From NCBI GenBank assembly GCA_028693235.1, contig JAQUVW010000001.1, forward strand, positions 220,516 to 284,515: a DNA stretch of 64,000 nucleotides. The letters run 5' to 3'. A model generated the notes under the pieces. The model was not told the DNA's origin. It did no database searches and saw only the letters and a list, made by a program, of their open reading frames with translations. Positions within the stretch are counted from its first letter, which is position 1; each line of letters starts with the position of its first letter. The DNA is from Candidatus Gastranaerophilales bacterium. Lineage in GTDB: Bacteria > Cyanobacteriota > Vampirovibrionia > Gastranaerophilales > Gastranaerophilaceae. Position numbers and translations under genes: made by a program. Shown here in pieces: positions 9,840 through 18,866 of the stretch.

Positions 9840-10292
9840 ATGTTTATTTCAAAAGAATTTATAAGATATTGTTTGGTTGGCGTTGTTAATACTATTGCCG
9901 GTATAGGAAGTGCTTATTTTTGTTTAAATGTGGTAAAGACCTCCTATCTTCTTGCAACTACTGTTGCTTATATTGTGGGGATAATGGTTTCTTTTAGTTT
10001 GAATAAAATTTTTACGTTTAAAAATAAAGATACACATTATATTGTTCAATTTTTTAAATTCGTTGCTTCAATGCTCCCCAGTTATGTGATTTCTTATTAT
10101 CTCGGGTGGTTATTGGCTAGAGAGGTATTGTCGCTTAACAATGTTATTCTTTTCGCTTCAAAATTTTCTTTGTTTTTAAATATGGATTACCCAAAATTTA
10201 TTGATAATGTTGCAGTTATTGTTTCAATGATGTTATATTTAGCTTTAGGCTTTGCAGTAAATAAATTTTTCATATTTGCCAAAAAAAAATAA
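9840..10292 (+). CDS. GtrA-like membrane protein
   Basis: About 150 residues with four predicted transmembrane helices, and the family signature FIRYCLVGVVNT near the N-terminus and SFSLNKIFTFKNK after helix 2. GtrA-family proteins are linked to flipping or transfer of lipid-linked sugars in cell-surface glycan synthesis. The ATG at 9840 fits the family start; an in-frame TTG at 9813 would add nine residues. Neither has a clear Shine-Dalgarno. Confidence 0.85.
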   Translation: MFISKEFIRYCLVGVVNTIAGIGSAYFCLNVVKTSYLLATTVAYIVGIMVSFSLNKIFTFKNKDTHYIVQFFKFVASMLPSYVISYYLGWLLAREVLSLNNVILFASKFSLFLNMDYPKFIDNVAVIVSMMLYLALGFAVNKFFIFAKKK

Positions 10293-10319
10293 GCCAGAAC
10301 TAATTCGGACTTATTTTTT
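10285..10319. terminator. Bidirectional terminator between gtrA-like gene and rplI
   Basis: Stem AATAAG (10288-10293) with CTTATT (10310-10315), extended by internal CC/GG pairing. It is flanked by A-runs on the left and T-runs on the right, so it can work on both strands. Confidence 0.7.
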
Positions 10320-10357
10320 ATTTAATTTTTTTTTATTTAATTTTGTTTTAGAAAAAT

Positions 10358-10855
10358 TTATTCAGCAGCAACTTCTTCTGTAATTTCAATTTCTTCTTTG
10401 ATTATTTCAGAAGCTGAAATATTAACGTTCAAACTAGCTTTAACTTTTGAAGTTAATTTGATAGACATAGTGTAAGAGCCGAGTTTGTTGATAGGAGCAT
10501 CAAGAGAGATGTTTTTTCTGTCAACATCAACAGCCAATTTGTCTTTAATTTCTTCAGCTAGTTTTTTAGTAGTGATAGAGCCGAATAATTTTCCGCTTTC
10601 ACCAGCTTTAGCAGTTAATTCGATAGCACCGAATTCTTCGAATTTTTTAGCTAATTCCATAGCTTCAGCGTGCAATTTTTCTTGTTTAGCTTTGATTCTT
10701 GCAATATTCTTTTCTCTGTTAGCTACAGCACCTTTAGTTGCTAATTCAGCTAATTTTTGGGGGAATAAGAAGTTTCTAGCGTAACCGTCTTTAACGTTGA
10801 CGATGTCGCCTGCTTCGCCGATATTTTGAACTTCTTTTGTTAAAATAACTTCCAT
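10358..10855 (-). CDS. rplI: 50S ribosomal protein L9
   Basis: 165 residues. The N-terminal domain shows [19 protein letters not shown] and [13 protein letters not shown], the L9 rRNA-binding signature. It is joined by a long Ala/Lys/Glu helix to the C-terminal domain ([16 protein letters not shown]). The C-terminus has an extra acidic tail. SD AAGGAG precedes the ATG. It is not in the usual rpsF-ssb-rpsR cluster here. Confidence 0.97.
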   Translation of the reverse strand: MEVILTKEVQNIGEAGDIVNVKDGYARNFLFPQKLAELATKGAVANREKNIARIKAKQEKLHAEAMELAKKFEEFGAIELTAKAGESGKLFGSITTKKLAEEIKDKLAVDVDRKNISLDAPINKLGSYTMSIKLTSKVKASLNVNISASEIIKEEIEITEEVAAE

Positions 10856-10932
10856 TTTTATCTCCTTGTTTAATAGATTTTAAAGTTGCATAGACATGAT
10901 AATAAAAACATAATGAATTGTCATGTTAATTT

Positions 10933-11496
10933 TTATACAACTTCAGATTCCCGAGATGGTTTGTAAATTGTTTTGCCTGAATTTACATATTCTTGGAGAA
11001 CTTTTTGCCCTTCGACTTCTTCAATGCCGCCGAAAACTTGAATGCCGCGTTTTGTAAATTCTTCTTGCCAATTAGGTTTAAAACCTTCATCGAAGCCTGT
11101 TATTCTTTCAACGTCTTTTGATTTAACGCTGTAATATACTTTTTTAATACCCGACCACATAATGGCACCGACGCACATTATGCACGGTTCTGCATTGATG
11201 AAGATGCTTAGATTATAAGGAGCAAGGTCGTATGTGTCCAAAATGCGTTGAGCTTCTCTAATTGTGTTTATCTCTGCATGTGCGGTACAGTCGTTTTGAG
11301 TAATAACGGAATTGGGTTTTTTAGCAATCAAATTGCCTCTTTCATCATAAATAGCCGCTAAAAACGGACCAAAGCCGTGTTCAATTTGTTGGCGAGTTTC
11401 TTTGTGTAGGTTTAATATTGTTTTTCTAATTTTTGTTTCATCGTCAGATTGTCCTTTTTTTGAAAAAGGGGGAATTGTAACATATTTATTTTCCAT
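10933..11496 (-). CDS. Guanine-deaminase-like nucleoside/base deaminase
   Basis: 187 residues of the zinc cytidine-deaminase fold: HAEINTIREA (zinc His and catalytic Glu) and PCIMCVGAIMWSGI (zinc Cys pair), with GFDEGF downstream as in the GuaD-type guanine deaminases. It probably converts guanine to xanthine in purine salvage; tRNA adenosine deaminase is less likely given the C-terminus. The N-terminus is about 30 residues longer than B. subtilis GuaD. Confidence 0.85.
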   Translation of the reverse strand: MENKYVTIPPFSKKGQSDDETKIRKTILNLHKETRQQIEHGFGPFLAAIYDERGNLIAKKPNSVITQNDCTAHAEINTIREAQRILDTYDLAPYNLSIFINAEPCIMCVGAIMWSGIKKVYYSVKSKDVERITGFDEGFKPNWQEEFTKRGIQVFGGIEEVEGQKVLQEYVNSGKTIYKPSRESEVV

Positions 11497-11624
11497 TAAA
11501 AAGCCTCTTTAAATCTTTTTCGTCGAGCTCTACCATCTAGAGTTGAAATCACTTGTGTATAAAACACACTAAATTTTGTTTTTTGCTATTAAAAATATTT
11601 TTTGTAACATATCACTATTTTATG

Positions 11625-11834
11625 TTAAGGAACAGGGTCATATCCGCCAGGGTTGAAAGGGTGGCATCTGCTTATTCTTTTTATCCCGAGCCAAGAGCCT
11701 TTTAGTATGCCATACTTAATGATTGCTTGTTTTGTGTATTCTGAGCAAGTCGGATAGAACCTGCATACGGGGGGCTTTAGTGAGGATAATTTTTGATAAA
11801 ATTTAATTAATTGTATAAAAATATTTTTTAACAT
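11625..11834 (-). CDS. yidD: Membrane protein insertion efficiency factor YidD
   Basis: 69 residues with the full YidD signature: [25 protein letters not shown], and [17 protein letters not shown]. It assists YidC-dependent insertion at the inner membrane. Usual neighbours (rnpA, yidC, rpmH) are absent, so the gene is displaced from the classic cluster. Confidence 0.95.
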   Translation of the reverse strand: MLKNIFIQLIKFYQKLSSLKPPVCRFYPTCSEYTKQAIIKYGILKGSWLGIKRISRCHPFNPGGYDPVP

Positions 11835-11869
11835 TTGAGATACACTTTAATCATCAGACTGTAAAATTT

Positions 11870-11898
11870 AAGGAGCCGTTGAACAATAACGACTCCTT
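11870..11898 (-). terminator. Terminator downstream of rpsA
   Basis: Stem AAGGAG-C-CGTT (11870-11880) with AACG-A-CTCCTT (11888-11898), one mismatch, followed on the minus strand by an AT-rich AAATTTT tail. Confidence 0.65.
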
Positions 11899-11912
11899 AA
11901 AAATATTATTTA

Positions 11913-12995
11913 CTATTCAGCGTTATTTTTCAAATCTCTAACGCTAAGAGCTATTCTGTGTTCTTGAGGTGTGAATTTTTTGATTAGAACTTCAACTTCA
12001 TCACCAACATTGTAGATATCGAACGGATTAGCATTAGCAGGTTCCATTTCAGAAGATGGAAGAAGTGCTTCAACGCCGGGGAATATATTGATGAAAGCAC
12101 CGAAAGAAGTTAATTTATTTACAGTACCTGAAATAATTTGACCTTCTTCAAATTTGTTTTCGATTTCTTCCCACGGATTGTCGCCCATTCTCTTCAAGCT
12201 CAAGCTGATTCTTTTCAATTCGTTATCGATTTTAAGAATTTTGACTTCTAATTCTTGACCCAATGACAAGATGTCAGATGGGTGTTTAATTCTTTGCCAA
12301 GAAATTTCAGAGATAGGAAGCAAACCGTCAACGCCGTTGATGTCGATAAATGCACCGAAGTCAGCTATTCTAACAACTTCACCTTTTACAACTGAATCAA
12401 CTTCAAGATTAGAAATGATTTCGTCAACAACTTGTTCTCTTTGTTCAGCGATGGCTTGTCTTTGAGAAAGAATTAATTTGTTTCTTTTTGCATCAGCTTC
12501 AAGAATTTTCGCATCGATAGTTTGACCAACCAAACCGTCAAATGGGCTTCCTGTTCTTAATTGAGAAGCAGGGATAAATCCTCTAAGGTCCATAACTTCA
12601 ACGATTACGCCGCCTCTAACCAAAGATGCAACTTTCGCTTGGACAGTTTCGTTAGCCATTTTTGCATTTTGAAGATTTTGCCATGCTTTAGCACAAGACA
12701 ATTTTCTCAAAGATAATAATATTTTGCTGTCTTCGTCGTTAGTTTCTTCTCTTAAAACGTAAAATTCTTTAACTTCACCGATTTTTAAAATTTCAGAAAA
12801 GTCAGCTCCTTGTACGTTTGAGATTTCTCTGTTTGGCAAGAAAGCTTCAGTTTTAGCACCGATGTCAACCAAAAAACCTTCGTTTTCTTGTTTTACGACG
12901 ATGCCTTTTACAACATCAGCCACTGAAAATTTGTAGTTATAACTTTCTTCTAAAAGTTTTACAAATTCATCTGTTTCGTTAATTGTGTTTGTCAT
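11913..12995 (-). CDS. rpsA: 30S ribosomal protein S1 (four S1 domains)
   Basis: 360 residues with four S1 RNA-binding repeats starting near residues 20, 108, 195 and 283 (for example VVKGEVVRIADFGAFIDI and IISGTVNKLTSFGAFINI). It helps mRNA bind the 30S subunit. The length matches the short S1 of Cyanobacteria and relatives rather than the six-domain proteobacterial form. It lies 25 bases after ispH on the same strand, so the two are probably co-transcribed; in Clostridia they are fused. Confidence 0.94.
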   Translation of the reverse strand: MTNTINETDEFVKLLEESYNYKFSVADVVKGIVVKQENEGFLVDIGAKTEAFLPNREISNVQGADFSEILKIGEVKEFYVLREETNDEDSKILLSLRKLSCAKAWQNLQNAKMANETVQAKVASLVRGGVIVEVMDLRGFIPASQLRTGSPFDGLVGQTIDAKILEADAKRNKLILSQRQAIAEQREQVVDEIISNLEVDSVVKGEVVRIADFGAFIDINGVDGLLPISEISWQRIKHPSDILSLGQELEVKILKIDNELKRISLSLKRMGDNPWEEIENKFEEGQIISGTVNKLTSFGAFINIFPGVEALLPSSEMEPANANPFDIYNVGDEVEVLIKKFTPQEHRIALSVRDLKNNAE

Positions 12996-13020
12996 TTAAT
13001 TAGTTTCCTTTCAATATATT

Positions 13021-13899
13021 TTAATATTTGTTAATTGTTTCAATAACATTGCGAATAATATCGTCAGGAGTGGAGGCTCCTGCAGTTATACTTATATTTT
13101 TTGCGTTTTTAATTATATATTCGTATTGTTTGAGTTCTGTATCATCTTCAATGTGTATAGTTTTAGTTATATCTGTTAAAATTTCAGCCAAGTGAGTTGT
13201 GTTTGCACTTTTTTTGCTTCCTACGACTATCATCAAATCGGATTCTTTAGCCAAATCCCTAGCTTCATTTTGTCTAAAAGTAGTTGAAGCACAAATTGTG
13301 TTGAAAATTTTCAATTCTTTAGACATTGGGGTTAAATAGTTCACAACTTCTTGCAAAAGTTGGACTCTTTGAGTTGTTTGAACAACGACGCCGATTTTTT
13401 TATGAGCTTTAATTTTATCTTCAATAAGTTTTAAAGTCAGCAAATCCGGTACAACATAGACATTTTCGCTGTGTTTTTGGGCGTTAGCTTTAATAGCCAA
13501 AACCTCAGGATGTTCGGGTTTTCCGATTATTATCACAAGATAATCTTCTTGAGCGAGTTGAATGGCTTTTTGTTGAACTTTTTTGACGTCAGGGCAGGTT
13601 AAATCAACAATTTCGTATCCTTTTTTTTTGGCTTCGTCAAAAACGTCAGGAGAGGCTCCGTGGCTTCTTATAACGCAAATACCGCAACCATCACAAGGTA
13701 GATTGTCGACTGTTTTTATTCCCAAAGATTCTAATTGTTTTATGACATGCGAATTGTGAATAAGTTCGCCAAGAACCCATATTTGCTTGTCAGAATTTTC
13801 GTCTTTAAGTTTTTTAGTTGTTTCTACGGCTCTTTTAACTCCGTAGCAGAAACCGGCATGTTTGGCTAATTTAATATTCTTAGTCAGTTTTAAGTACAT
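13021..13899 (-). CDS. ispH: 4-hydroxy-3-methylbut-2-enyl diphosphate reductase
   Basis: Last enzyme of the MEP isoprenoid pathway, a [4Fe-4S] protein making IPP and DMAPP. 292 residues. Visible are HAGFCYGVKRA (first cluster Cys), the His motif GELIHNSHV, IRSHGASPDV, the second cluster Cys in DLTCPDVKKVQ and the third in ICASTTFRQNEA. It is upstream of and close to rpsA. Confidence 0.96.
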   Translation of the reverse strand: MYLKLTKNIKLAKHAGFCYGVKRAVETTKKLKDENSDKQIWVLGELIHNSHVIKQLESLGIKTVDNLPCDGCGICVIRSHGASPDVFDEAKKKGYEIVDLTCPDVKKVQQKAIQLAQEDYLVIIIGKPEHPEVLAIKANAQKHSENVYVVPDLLTLKLIEDKIKAHKKIGVVVQTTQRVQLLQEVVNYLTPMSKELKIFNTICASTTFRQNEARDLAKESDLMIVVGSKKSANTTHLAEILTDITKTIHIEDDTELKQYEYIIKNAKNISITAGASTPDDIIRNVIETINKY

Positions 13900-13955
13900 C
13901 CATTCATTGAACTAGCAAGAAATTAATAAAAATATCTCGCAGTATCTAATTTGTA

Positions 13956-15107
13956 TCATGAAGATTTTTTCTTTTCAAGCTTTTCAATTCTTTTGTTCAT
14001 ATCTTGTAATTGATTTTTTAATTCGAGATTTTCTTTTTTGAGCTTTTGGATTTCTGAGTAGTTTTGTTTAATGGCATTTATGGCAGTGAACAATATTTCA
14101 TTGGTGTCAATGTAGAGAATATTTTTTATTTTTCCAGAATTTTCTCCCACGAAAATAGCGTTAGGCATTATTTTTTGTAAATCTTGAGCGATAACACCTT
14201 TGTGGATACGTTTTGTTTTGTCAGATTTGTAGGTGTAATTTTTCACTTGAAGTTTTGAAATTTCTTCAATACCGATATTATTGTCTTGCCCAATGTTTTT
14301 TAGTCTTTTATCCGAAGCTGTTACAGCTCCGCTTGTAGTTGTCAAGCTACCGTTAATGTGGATTACTCTGTCGTTAAAATTGCCACCGATTAGGGGGGAA
14401 TCTGTTTTTTTAATATCAATAAAGAGTTGATTGCTTGTATCTGAGTCAGGTCCTGCGTTTGGACCGATAGCAATATTGTTAGAGCCTGTAATTATACTTC
14501 TTAAAGTTTCATAACCTATAGCGACGTTATTGCTTCCGCCTTGATTTTTAATGAGTGCATCTCGCCCGAATGCAGAGTTATATGAGCCGGCACGATTTTC
14601 GTTGAGTGCAAAATATCCGACGGCAGTGTTGCTTTGTCCCAGAGTGTTAGATTGTGATGCTCCGTTTCCAAGTCCTGTATTTTTGCTACCTGTTGTTATA
14701 GATGATAAAACATCATTCCCGATTGCTGTATTTCCGCCACTTAAAGGAGTGTCAAAGTCGAATGCTATTCTGCCTATTTTACTCATAACGCCTGCATTTT
14801 TTTGGTAAAAATCAATCATTGATGTGTTCAATGCGTCAGGTGAAAGATTTCCGTTGTTTGTGATAATAAGTCTGCAGTTTTTAGACTCGTCAGGAACAGC
14901 GTTGGCTCCGATTAGTGCGGATTGGCTTTCTCCAAGTCCGAAATATATATCAGAGGCGTTTGAAGAATACGACCAAGGGTCTGAAGAAACCCTTTGTTTT
15001 TTTGTTACAACCGGTATTAGTGACGTTAGGATTATGCTTACAATAAGCATTGTGATTAATGCTTCAATTATTGAAAAACCATTTTGTTTTCTGTTCATAT
15101 TTGACAC
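13956..15107 (-). CDS. Prepilin fused to YadA-like head repeats and S74 self-cleaving chaperone domain
   Basis: 383 residues in three parts. Residues 1-45 are a prepilin signal (KQNG/FSIIEALITMLIVSIIL, Gly -1, Phe +1, Glu +5). Residues about 125-220 hold repeated NTAIG/NTAVG/NNVAIG/NNIAIG units like the beta-roll heads of trimeric adhesins. Residues 262-383 match the peptidase S74 intramolecular chaperone: SDKRLK with Ser265 and Lys270 as the cleavage dyad, then a Lys/Glu coiled coil to the end. In phage tailspikes this domain trimerises the protein and cuts itself off. Here it may trimerise a pilus-tip adhesin. Confidence 0.85.
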   Translation of the reverse strand: MSNMNRKQNGFSIIEALITMLIVSIILTSLIPVVTKKQRVSSDPWSYSSNASDIYFGLGESQSALIGANAVPDESKNCRLIITNNGNLSPDALNTSMIDFYQKNAGVMSKIGRIAFDFDTPLSGGNTAIGNDVLSSITTGSKNTGLGNGASQSNTLGQSNTAVGYFALNENRAGSYNSAFGRDALIKNQGGSNNVAIGYETLRSIITGSNNIAIGPNAGPDSDTSNQLFIDIKKTDSPLIGGNFNDRVIHINGSLTTTSGAVTASDKRLKNIGQDNNIGIEEISKLQVKNYTYKSDKTKRIHKGVIAQDLQKIMPNAIFVGENSGKIKNILYIDTNEILFTAINAIKQNYSEIQKLKKENLELKNQLQDMNKRIEKLEKKKSS

Positions 15108-15172
15108 CTCTTTTATTTGATTGTAGCATATTTATCTTAATTTATTAACGATTTTTGCGGTTTTGTTTTTTC

Positions 15173-15181
15173 TGCTATAAT
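15173..15181 (+). promoter_or_regulatory. Extended -10 promoter of the flavoprotein gene
   Basis: TG at 15173-15174, one base, then TATAAT at 15176-15181. There is no good -35, as is common for extended -10 promoters. It lies 37 bases before the proposed GTG start. Confidence 0.6.
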
Positions 15182-15218
15182 GTTTTCAAGTTAGTTAGTT
15201 AAAATATTGGAGAATGTC

Positions 15219-16061
15219 GTGGGATACGAAATCTTATCAAAAATTGAATTATGTCCGAATCAATATGAATTGCAAATCAGAGCACCTTATATAACAAGAA
15301 ATGCTCAAGCAGGACAGTTTATTATATTAAGAGTCGAAGAAAACGGAGAAAGAGTTCCTTTGACTATTGCAGATGTTGATAAGAAAAACGGAATTTTGAC
15401 GATTGTATATATGGCCGTTGGTTATACTACTAAAAAACTCGCTGAACTCAATGTCGGCGACGAAATTGTTGATTTAGTAGGACCTTTAGGCAAGCCGACT
15501 CATGTCGAAAAATACGGTACGGTTGCTTGTTTGGCAGGTGGCTATGGTGCTGCACCTTGCTATTTGATTGCTAAAGCGTTGCATGATGCTGGCAACAAAG
15601 TCTATATGATTATGGGTGCAAGAAATAAAGATTTGATATTCTGGGAAGACAAAATGCGTGAAGCTTGCACAGAATTATTTATTACAACCGATGATGGTTC
15701 AGCTGGTACAAAAGGCTTTGTTACCGGCGTTTTGTCTGATATTATGGATAAAGAAAAAATTGACTATGCAATTGCCGTAGGTCCAATGCCAATGATGAGA
15801 GCAGTTGCAGAATTGACCCGTGATAAAGGTATTAAAACAGAAGCAAGCATGAATCCTATTATGGTTGATGGTACAGGCATGTGTGGTGCTTGCAGAGTTA
15901 CTGTTGGCGGTGAAGTCAAATTCGCTTGTGTAGATGGACCTGATTTTGACGCTCATCAAATAGATTTTGATGAAGTTATTAATCGTACCCGTATTTATAA
16001 AGACCAAGAACGCAAAAGAGATGAAAACTGTAATCTTTTAAAACAAGCAACTGAAAAATAG
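15219..16061 (+). CDS. NfnA/PyrK-like FAD, NAD(P) and [2Fe-2S] reductase subunit
   Basis: 280 residues of the dihydroorotate dehydrogenase B electron-transfer/NfnA family. An FAD-binding barrel (VPLTIADVDKK), an NAD(P) fold (CLAGGYGAAPCYLIA) and a C-terminal [2Fe-2S] loop (GTGMCGACRVTVGG...FACVDGP) are all present. The GTG at 15219 has GGAG six bases upstream; the in-frame TTG at 15207 overlaps that SD and is unlikely. Its usual partner (NfnB/GltD-like) is not adjacent in this window, so the redox partner is unknown. Confidence 0.88.
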   Translation: MGYEILSKIELCPNQYELQIRAPYITRNAQAGQFIILRVEENGERVPLTIADVDKKNGILTIVYMAVGYTTKKLAELNVGDEIVDLVGPLGKPTHVEKYGTVACLAGGYGAAPCYLIAKALHDAGNKVYMIMGARNKDLIFWEDKMREACTELFITTDDGSAGTKGFVTGVLSDIMDKEKIDYAIAVGPMPMMRAVAELTRDKGIKTEASMNPIMVDGTGMCGACRVTVGGEVKFACVDGPDFDAHQIDFDEVINRTRIYKDQERKRDENCNLLKQATEK

Positions 16062-16070
16062 GAGAATATT

Positions 16071-16250
16071 ATGGCAATAATTCCGATTTGTCCTTTAATG
16101 AGTGCCGGAAATGATATTGAAATAGTCTGTGCACAAGAAAAATGTGCTTGGTATATCAAAAATTTCAAAACTTGTTCGGTCTATTTGTTAGGACATAATG
16201 CAGTTTTAGATATTAAAGAAAAACAAGCAGCATCTAAAAAGTCAAAATAG
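16071..16250 (+). CDS. 59-residue Cys-containing protein of unknown function
   Basis: Starts with ATG at 16071 after AGGAG (16060-16064) that overlaps the stop of the flavoprotein gene; ends TAG at 16248-16250. Four Cys residues (PICPL, IVCAQEKCAW, KTCSVY) suggest a small metal-binding site. The tight spacing behind the flavoprotein suggests co-transcription and possibly an electron-transfer link, which is inference only. Confidence 0.75.
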   Translation: MAIIPICPLMSAGNDIEIVCAQEKCAWYIKNFKTCSVYLLGHNAVLDIKEKQAASKKSK

Positions 16251-16252
16251 TT

Positions 16253-16963
16253 TTATTTTGTTGAAACTTTCAGACTTTTAGGGTTTTTTCTGTAGTCGGA
16301 AATGAGTTGTTTTGCGTCATTAACAGGTATTGCAAAGCCTATTCCGATATTTGATTTGTTGTTGTCGGGGTTGAAGATGGATTGACTAATCCCAATGACT
16401 TCACCTTCTACGTTGACTAAAGGACCGCCGGAGCTACCGGGGTTTATTGCTGCATCTGTTTGAATTTTGTTTCTTTCATAATCAATTCTGCTGATTATTC
16501 CTGTCGTAAGAGTTCCGTTGAAACCAAACGGATTACCTATTGCTAAGACTTTTTGCCCCACTTTTATTTGTGATGAATCGCCTAACGTAATCGGTATAAG
16601 CTTTGATTTGGGTGTGATTTTCAATAATGCAAGGTCAGAATTTTGACCCAAAATAGCGTTAAGAGTTGCTTTATAGACTTCACCTTTTGTCGTTGTGATT
16701 TCAATGCTAGAGGCGTCTTCAATCACGTGCTTGCTGGTTAATATCAGTCCTTTTCCGTCGATAATACACCCGGAACCGCTTGAAATTCCATCAGGTACAG
16801 TGGCGTCAATCGAAACTATAGATGGATTTACTCTTTCGTAAACGGTTACGTTAATCATTTCTTCTCTGTCGAAATTTATGGGGATATTTTTGGCACAAAC
16901 TGTCATATTTGTGTTTATCACCAATGATAAAGCGATAAATATTCCGCAACAAACTTTTTTCAT
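16253..16963 (-). CDS. HtrA/DegP-like trypsin-family serine protease without PDZ domain
   Basis: 236 residues from the ATG at 16963: a signal peptide (MKKVCCGIFIALSLVINTN), then an S1C protease fold with His79 (LTSKHVIED), Asp110 (NSDLALLK) and Ser178 (NPGSSGGPL). The chain ends just after the protease domain (NIGIGFAIPVNDAKQLI), so the C-terminal PDZ domains of DegP/HtrA are absent. Likely periplasmic quality control. An in-frame GTG at 16975 overlaps the SD and is less likely. Confidence 0.88.
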   Translation of the reverse strand: MKKVCCGIFIALSLVINTNMTVCAKNIPINFDREEMINVTVYERVNPSIVSIDATVPDGISSGSGCIIDGKGLILTSKHVIEDASSIEITTTKGEVYKATLNAILGQNSDLALLKITPKSKLIPITLGDSSQIKVGQKVLAIGNPFGFNGTLTTGIISRIDYERNKIQTDAAINPGSSGGPLVNVEGEVIGISQSIFNPDNNKSNIGIGFAIPVNDAKQLISDYRKNPKSLKVSTK

Positions 16964-17133
16964 GGTCCCTCTCACTCCTTTTGATATATTTTAAAGCTTG
17001 TTTTTGTTTTGGATATTCCGATAATGTTCTTAAATTGGGGGTATTAAAATTGTTAGTATAACTTCAAATTAGATAACAAAGGCTGTAAAGTTTGAAGAAT
17101 TTGGCTTATAATTTTATTGAGAGGAAGGTCAAA

Positions 17134-18540
17134 TTGTCTGTTAAGGAGCTAGATAAATCAGATTTATTTAATAATTTGGCAAAAATTGTCGGACGTGAAA
17201 ATGTTGTCATTGACACAAATCATTGTTATGCCTACTCCTTTGATGCGACAAACCTTGCGGAGCATTCAAAAATAGCAGATGCTGTCGTTTTCCCTTCTTA
17301 CACTTCAGATGTAAGTAAAATTTTAGCCTTTGCAAATCAATATGAAATCCCTATTGTTGCCAGATGTGCGGCCACAAACCATGTGGGAGGATGTGTTCCC
17401 AAAAAAGGCGGGATAGTTGTTGATTTTGCAAAAATGAATAAAATTATAAATATAAATCAAGAAAATTTAGAATGCACAGTTCAGCCCGGTGTGGTTGTTG
17501 GTGATTTGCAAAAAGCTGTTGAAAAAATGGGACTTTTTTATCCTCCGGACCCCTCAAATCTTAATGTATCTATGATTGGAGGCAGTGTTGCATTGTCTTC
17601 CGGCGGTCCACGCAGTTTTAAATATGGTGCGACGAAAGACTATGTTATTGATTTGGAAGTTGTTTTAGCTGATGGAACAGTGCTTCATAGTGGGGCAAAT
17701 TGTGCTAAAAATGTTACAGGATATAATCTCACTCAATTATTTGTAGGCTCAGAGGGGACTTTGGGGCTTGTTACAGAGGCAAGCTTCAGGCTAATACCAA
17801 AGCCTGAATGTTCAAAGGTCTTGCTCGCTTATTTTGATAAATTAGAAGATGCACCAAAAACCGTAAATTCTATAATTGAACATTTGATTATGCCCGCTGT
17901 ACTTGATTTGCTTGATAAAAATTCGCTTAAAACTATTGAAGAATATCGTCCGACAGGTTTACTTACGGACAAAGAGGTTGCTCTTTTGATTGAATTGGAC
18001 GGTTCTCGAGTTGAAGTTGAAGAACAGTATAAAAAAATTATTTCACTTTGTTATGATAATGGTGCTGTGTATATAAAAACGGCTGAAACAGAAGATGATG
18101 CCGAAAATATCTGGAATGCAAGAAGGGCGTCATTCGGTGCTACTGCAAAATTAGCTCCGGTTGTTGTCTCGGAGGATATTGTTGTTCCTCGAGAAAACAT
18201 TGTAAAATTGGTTGAAGGAATTCGAAATATTGTGACGGAAAAGCACCTTAAAACTTGTATTATGGGACATGTCGGCGATGGGAATATACACCCGAATATT
18301 GCACTTGACCCGAGAAATAAAGATGAGCTTGCTCGAACAAATCTTGCAATTGATGAAATTTTTGACTTGGCTATAGAGCTCGGCGGTACATTGACAGGTG
18401 AACATGGTATCGGCTCTGAAAAAATAAAATATATGCCAAAAGCATTGTCTAAACAGACTTTAGCTGTTATGAAAATGATAAAAAATATGTTTGACCCAAA
18501 AGGGATTTTAAACCCCGGAAAAATATTTTATAGTAAATAA
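17134..18540 (+). CDS. FAD-linked oxidase, GlcD / D-lactate dehydrogenase type
   Basis: 468 residues. The N-terminal FAD-binding domain carries PSNLNVSMIGGSVALSSGG and GATKDYVIDLEVVLADG; the C-terminal FAD-oxidase cap has MGHVGDGNIHPNI and GGTLTGEHGIG, the diagnostic metal/substrate motifs of the glycolate oxidase D / D-lactate dehydrogenase family. It oxidises a 2-hydroxy acid. TTG at 17134 has GAGGAAGG five bases upstream; the upstream TTG at 17092 lacks one. It is first in a five-gene plus-strand run. Confidence 0.9.
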   Translation: MSVKELDKSDLFNNLAKIVGRENVVIDTNHCYAYSFDATNLAEHSKIADAVVFPSYTSDVSKILAFANQYEIPIVARCAATNHVGGCVPKKGGIVVDFAKMNKIININQENLECTVQPGVVVGDLQKAVEKMGLFYPPDPSNLNVSMIGGSVALSSGGPRSFKYGATKDYVIDLEVVLADGTVLHSGANCAKNVTGYNLTQLFVGSEGTLGLVTEASFRLIPKPECSKVLLAYFDKLEDAPKTVNSIIEHLIMPAVLDLLDKNSLKTIEEYRPTGLLTDKEVALLIELDGSRVEVEEQYKKIISLCYDNGAVYIKTAETEDDAENIWNARRASFGATAKLAPVVVSEDIVVPRENIVKLVEGIRNIVTEKHLKTCIMGHVGDGNIHPNIALDPRNKDELARTNLAIDEIFDLAIELGGTLTGEHGIGSEKIKYMPKALSKQTLAVMKMIKNMFDPKGILNPGKIFYSK

Positions 18541-18551
18541 AGGAGGCAGAA

Positions 18552-18866
18552 ATGTCATATTGTATCGTTAATACTACAACTTCAAACAAAAAAAATGCTG
18601 TTGAGATAGCAAGACATTTGATTGAAAATAAACTTGCAGCTTGTGTAAATATTGTTCCCAATATAGTTTCCGTTTACACTTGGGACTCTAATATTTGCGA
18701 AGGTCAAGAGTTTTTACTTGTTATTAAAACTCAAAGAAAATTGTTTAAAAAGGTCGAAAAAGCAATACTTGAAAAACACGAATATGAATTGCCTGAAATA
18801 GTTGCGACTTGTATTGATAAGGGCAATGATAAATATTTGAAATGGATTAAATCTCAAACTGTCTAA
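18552..18866 (+). CDS. cutA: Divalent-cation tolerance protein CutA
   Basis: 104 residues with the CutA1 signature: ARHLIENKLAACVNIVPN, then SVYTWDSNICEGQEFLLVIKT and HEYELPEIVA. A trimeric PII-like fold; proposed copper binding is poorly supported in general. SD AGGAGG. Its stop overlaps the next start (TAATG), indicating coupling. Confidence 0.95.
   Translation: MSYCIVNTTTSNKKNAVEIARHLIENKLAACVNIVPNIVSVYTWDSNICEGQEFLLVIKTQRKLFKKVEKAILEKHEYELPEIVATCIDKGNDKYLKWIKSQTV

Noticed and set aside
11524..11560. tRNA-like D-arm string AGATGGTAGAGC on the minus strand
   Set aside because: No acceptor stem, anticodon loop or T-arm follows.
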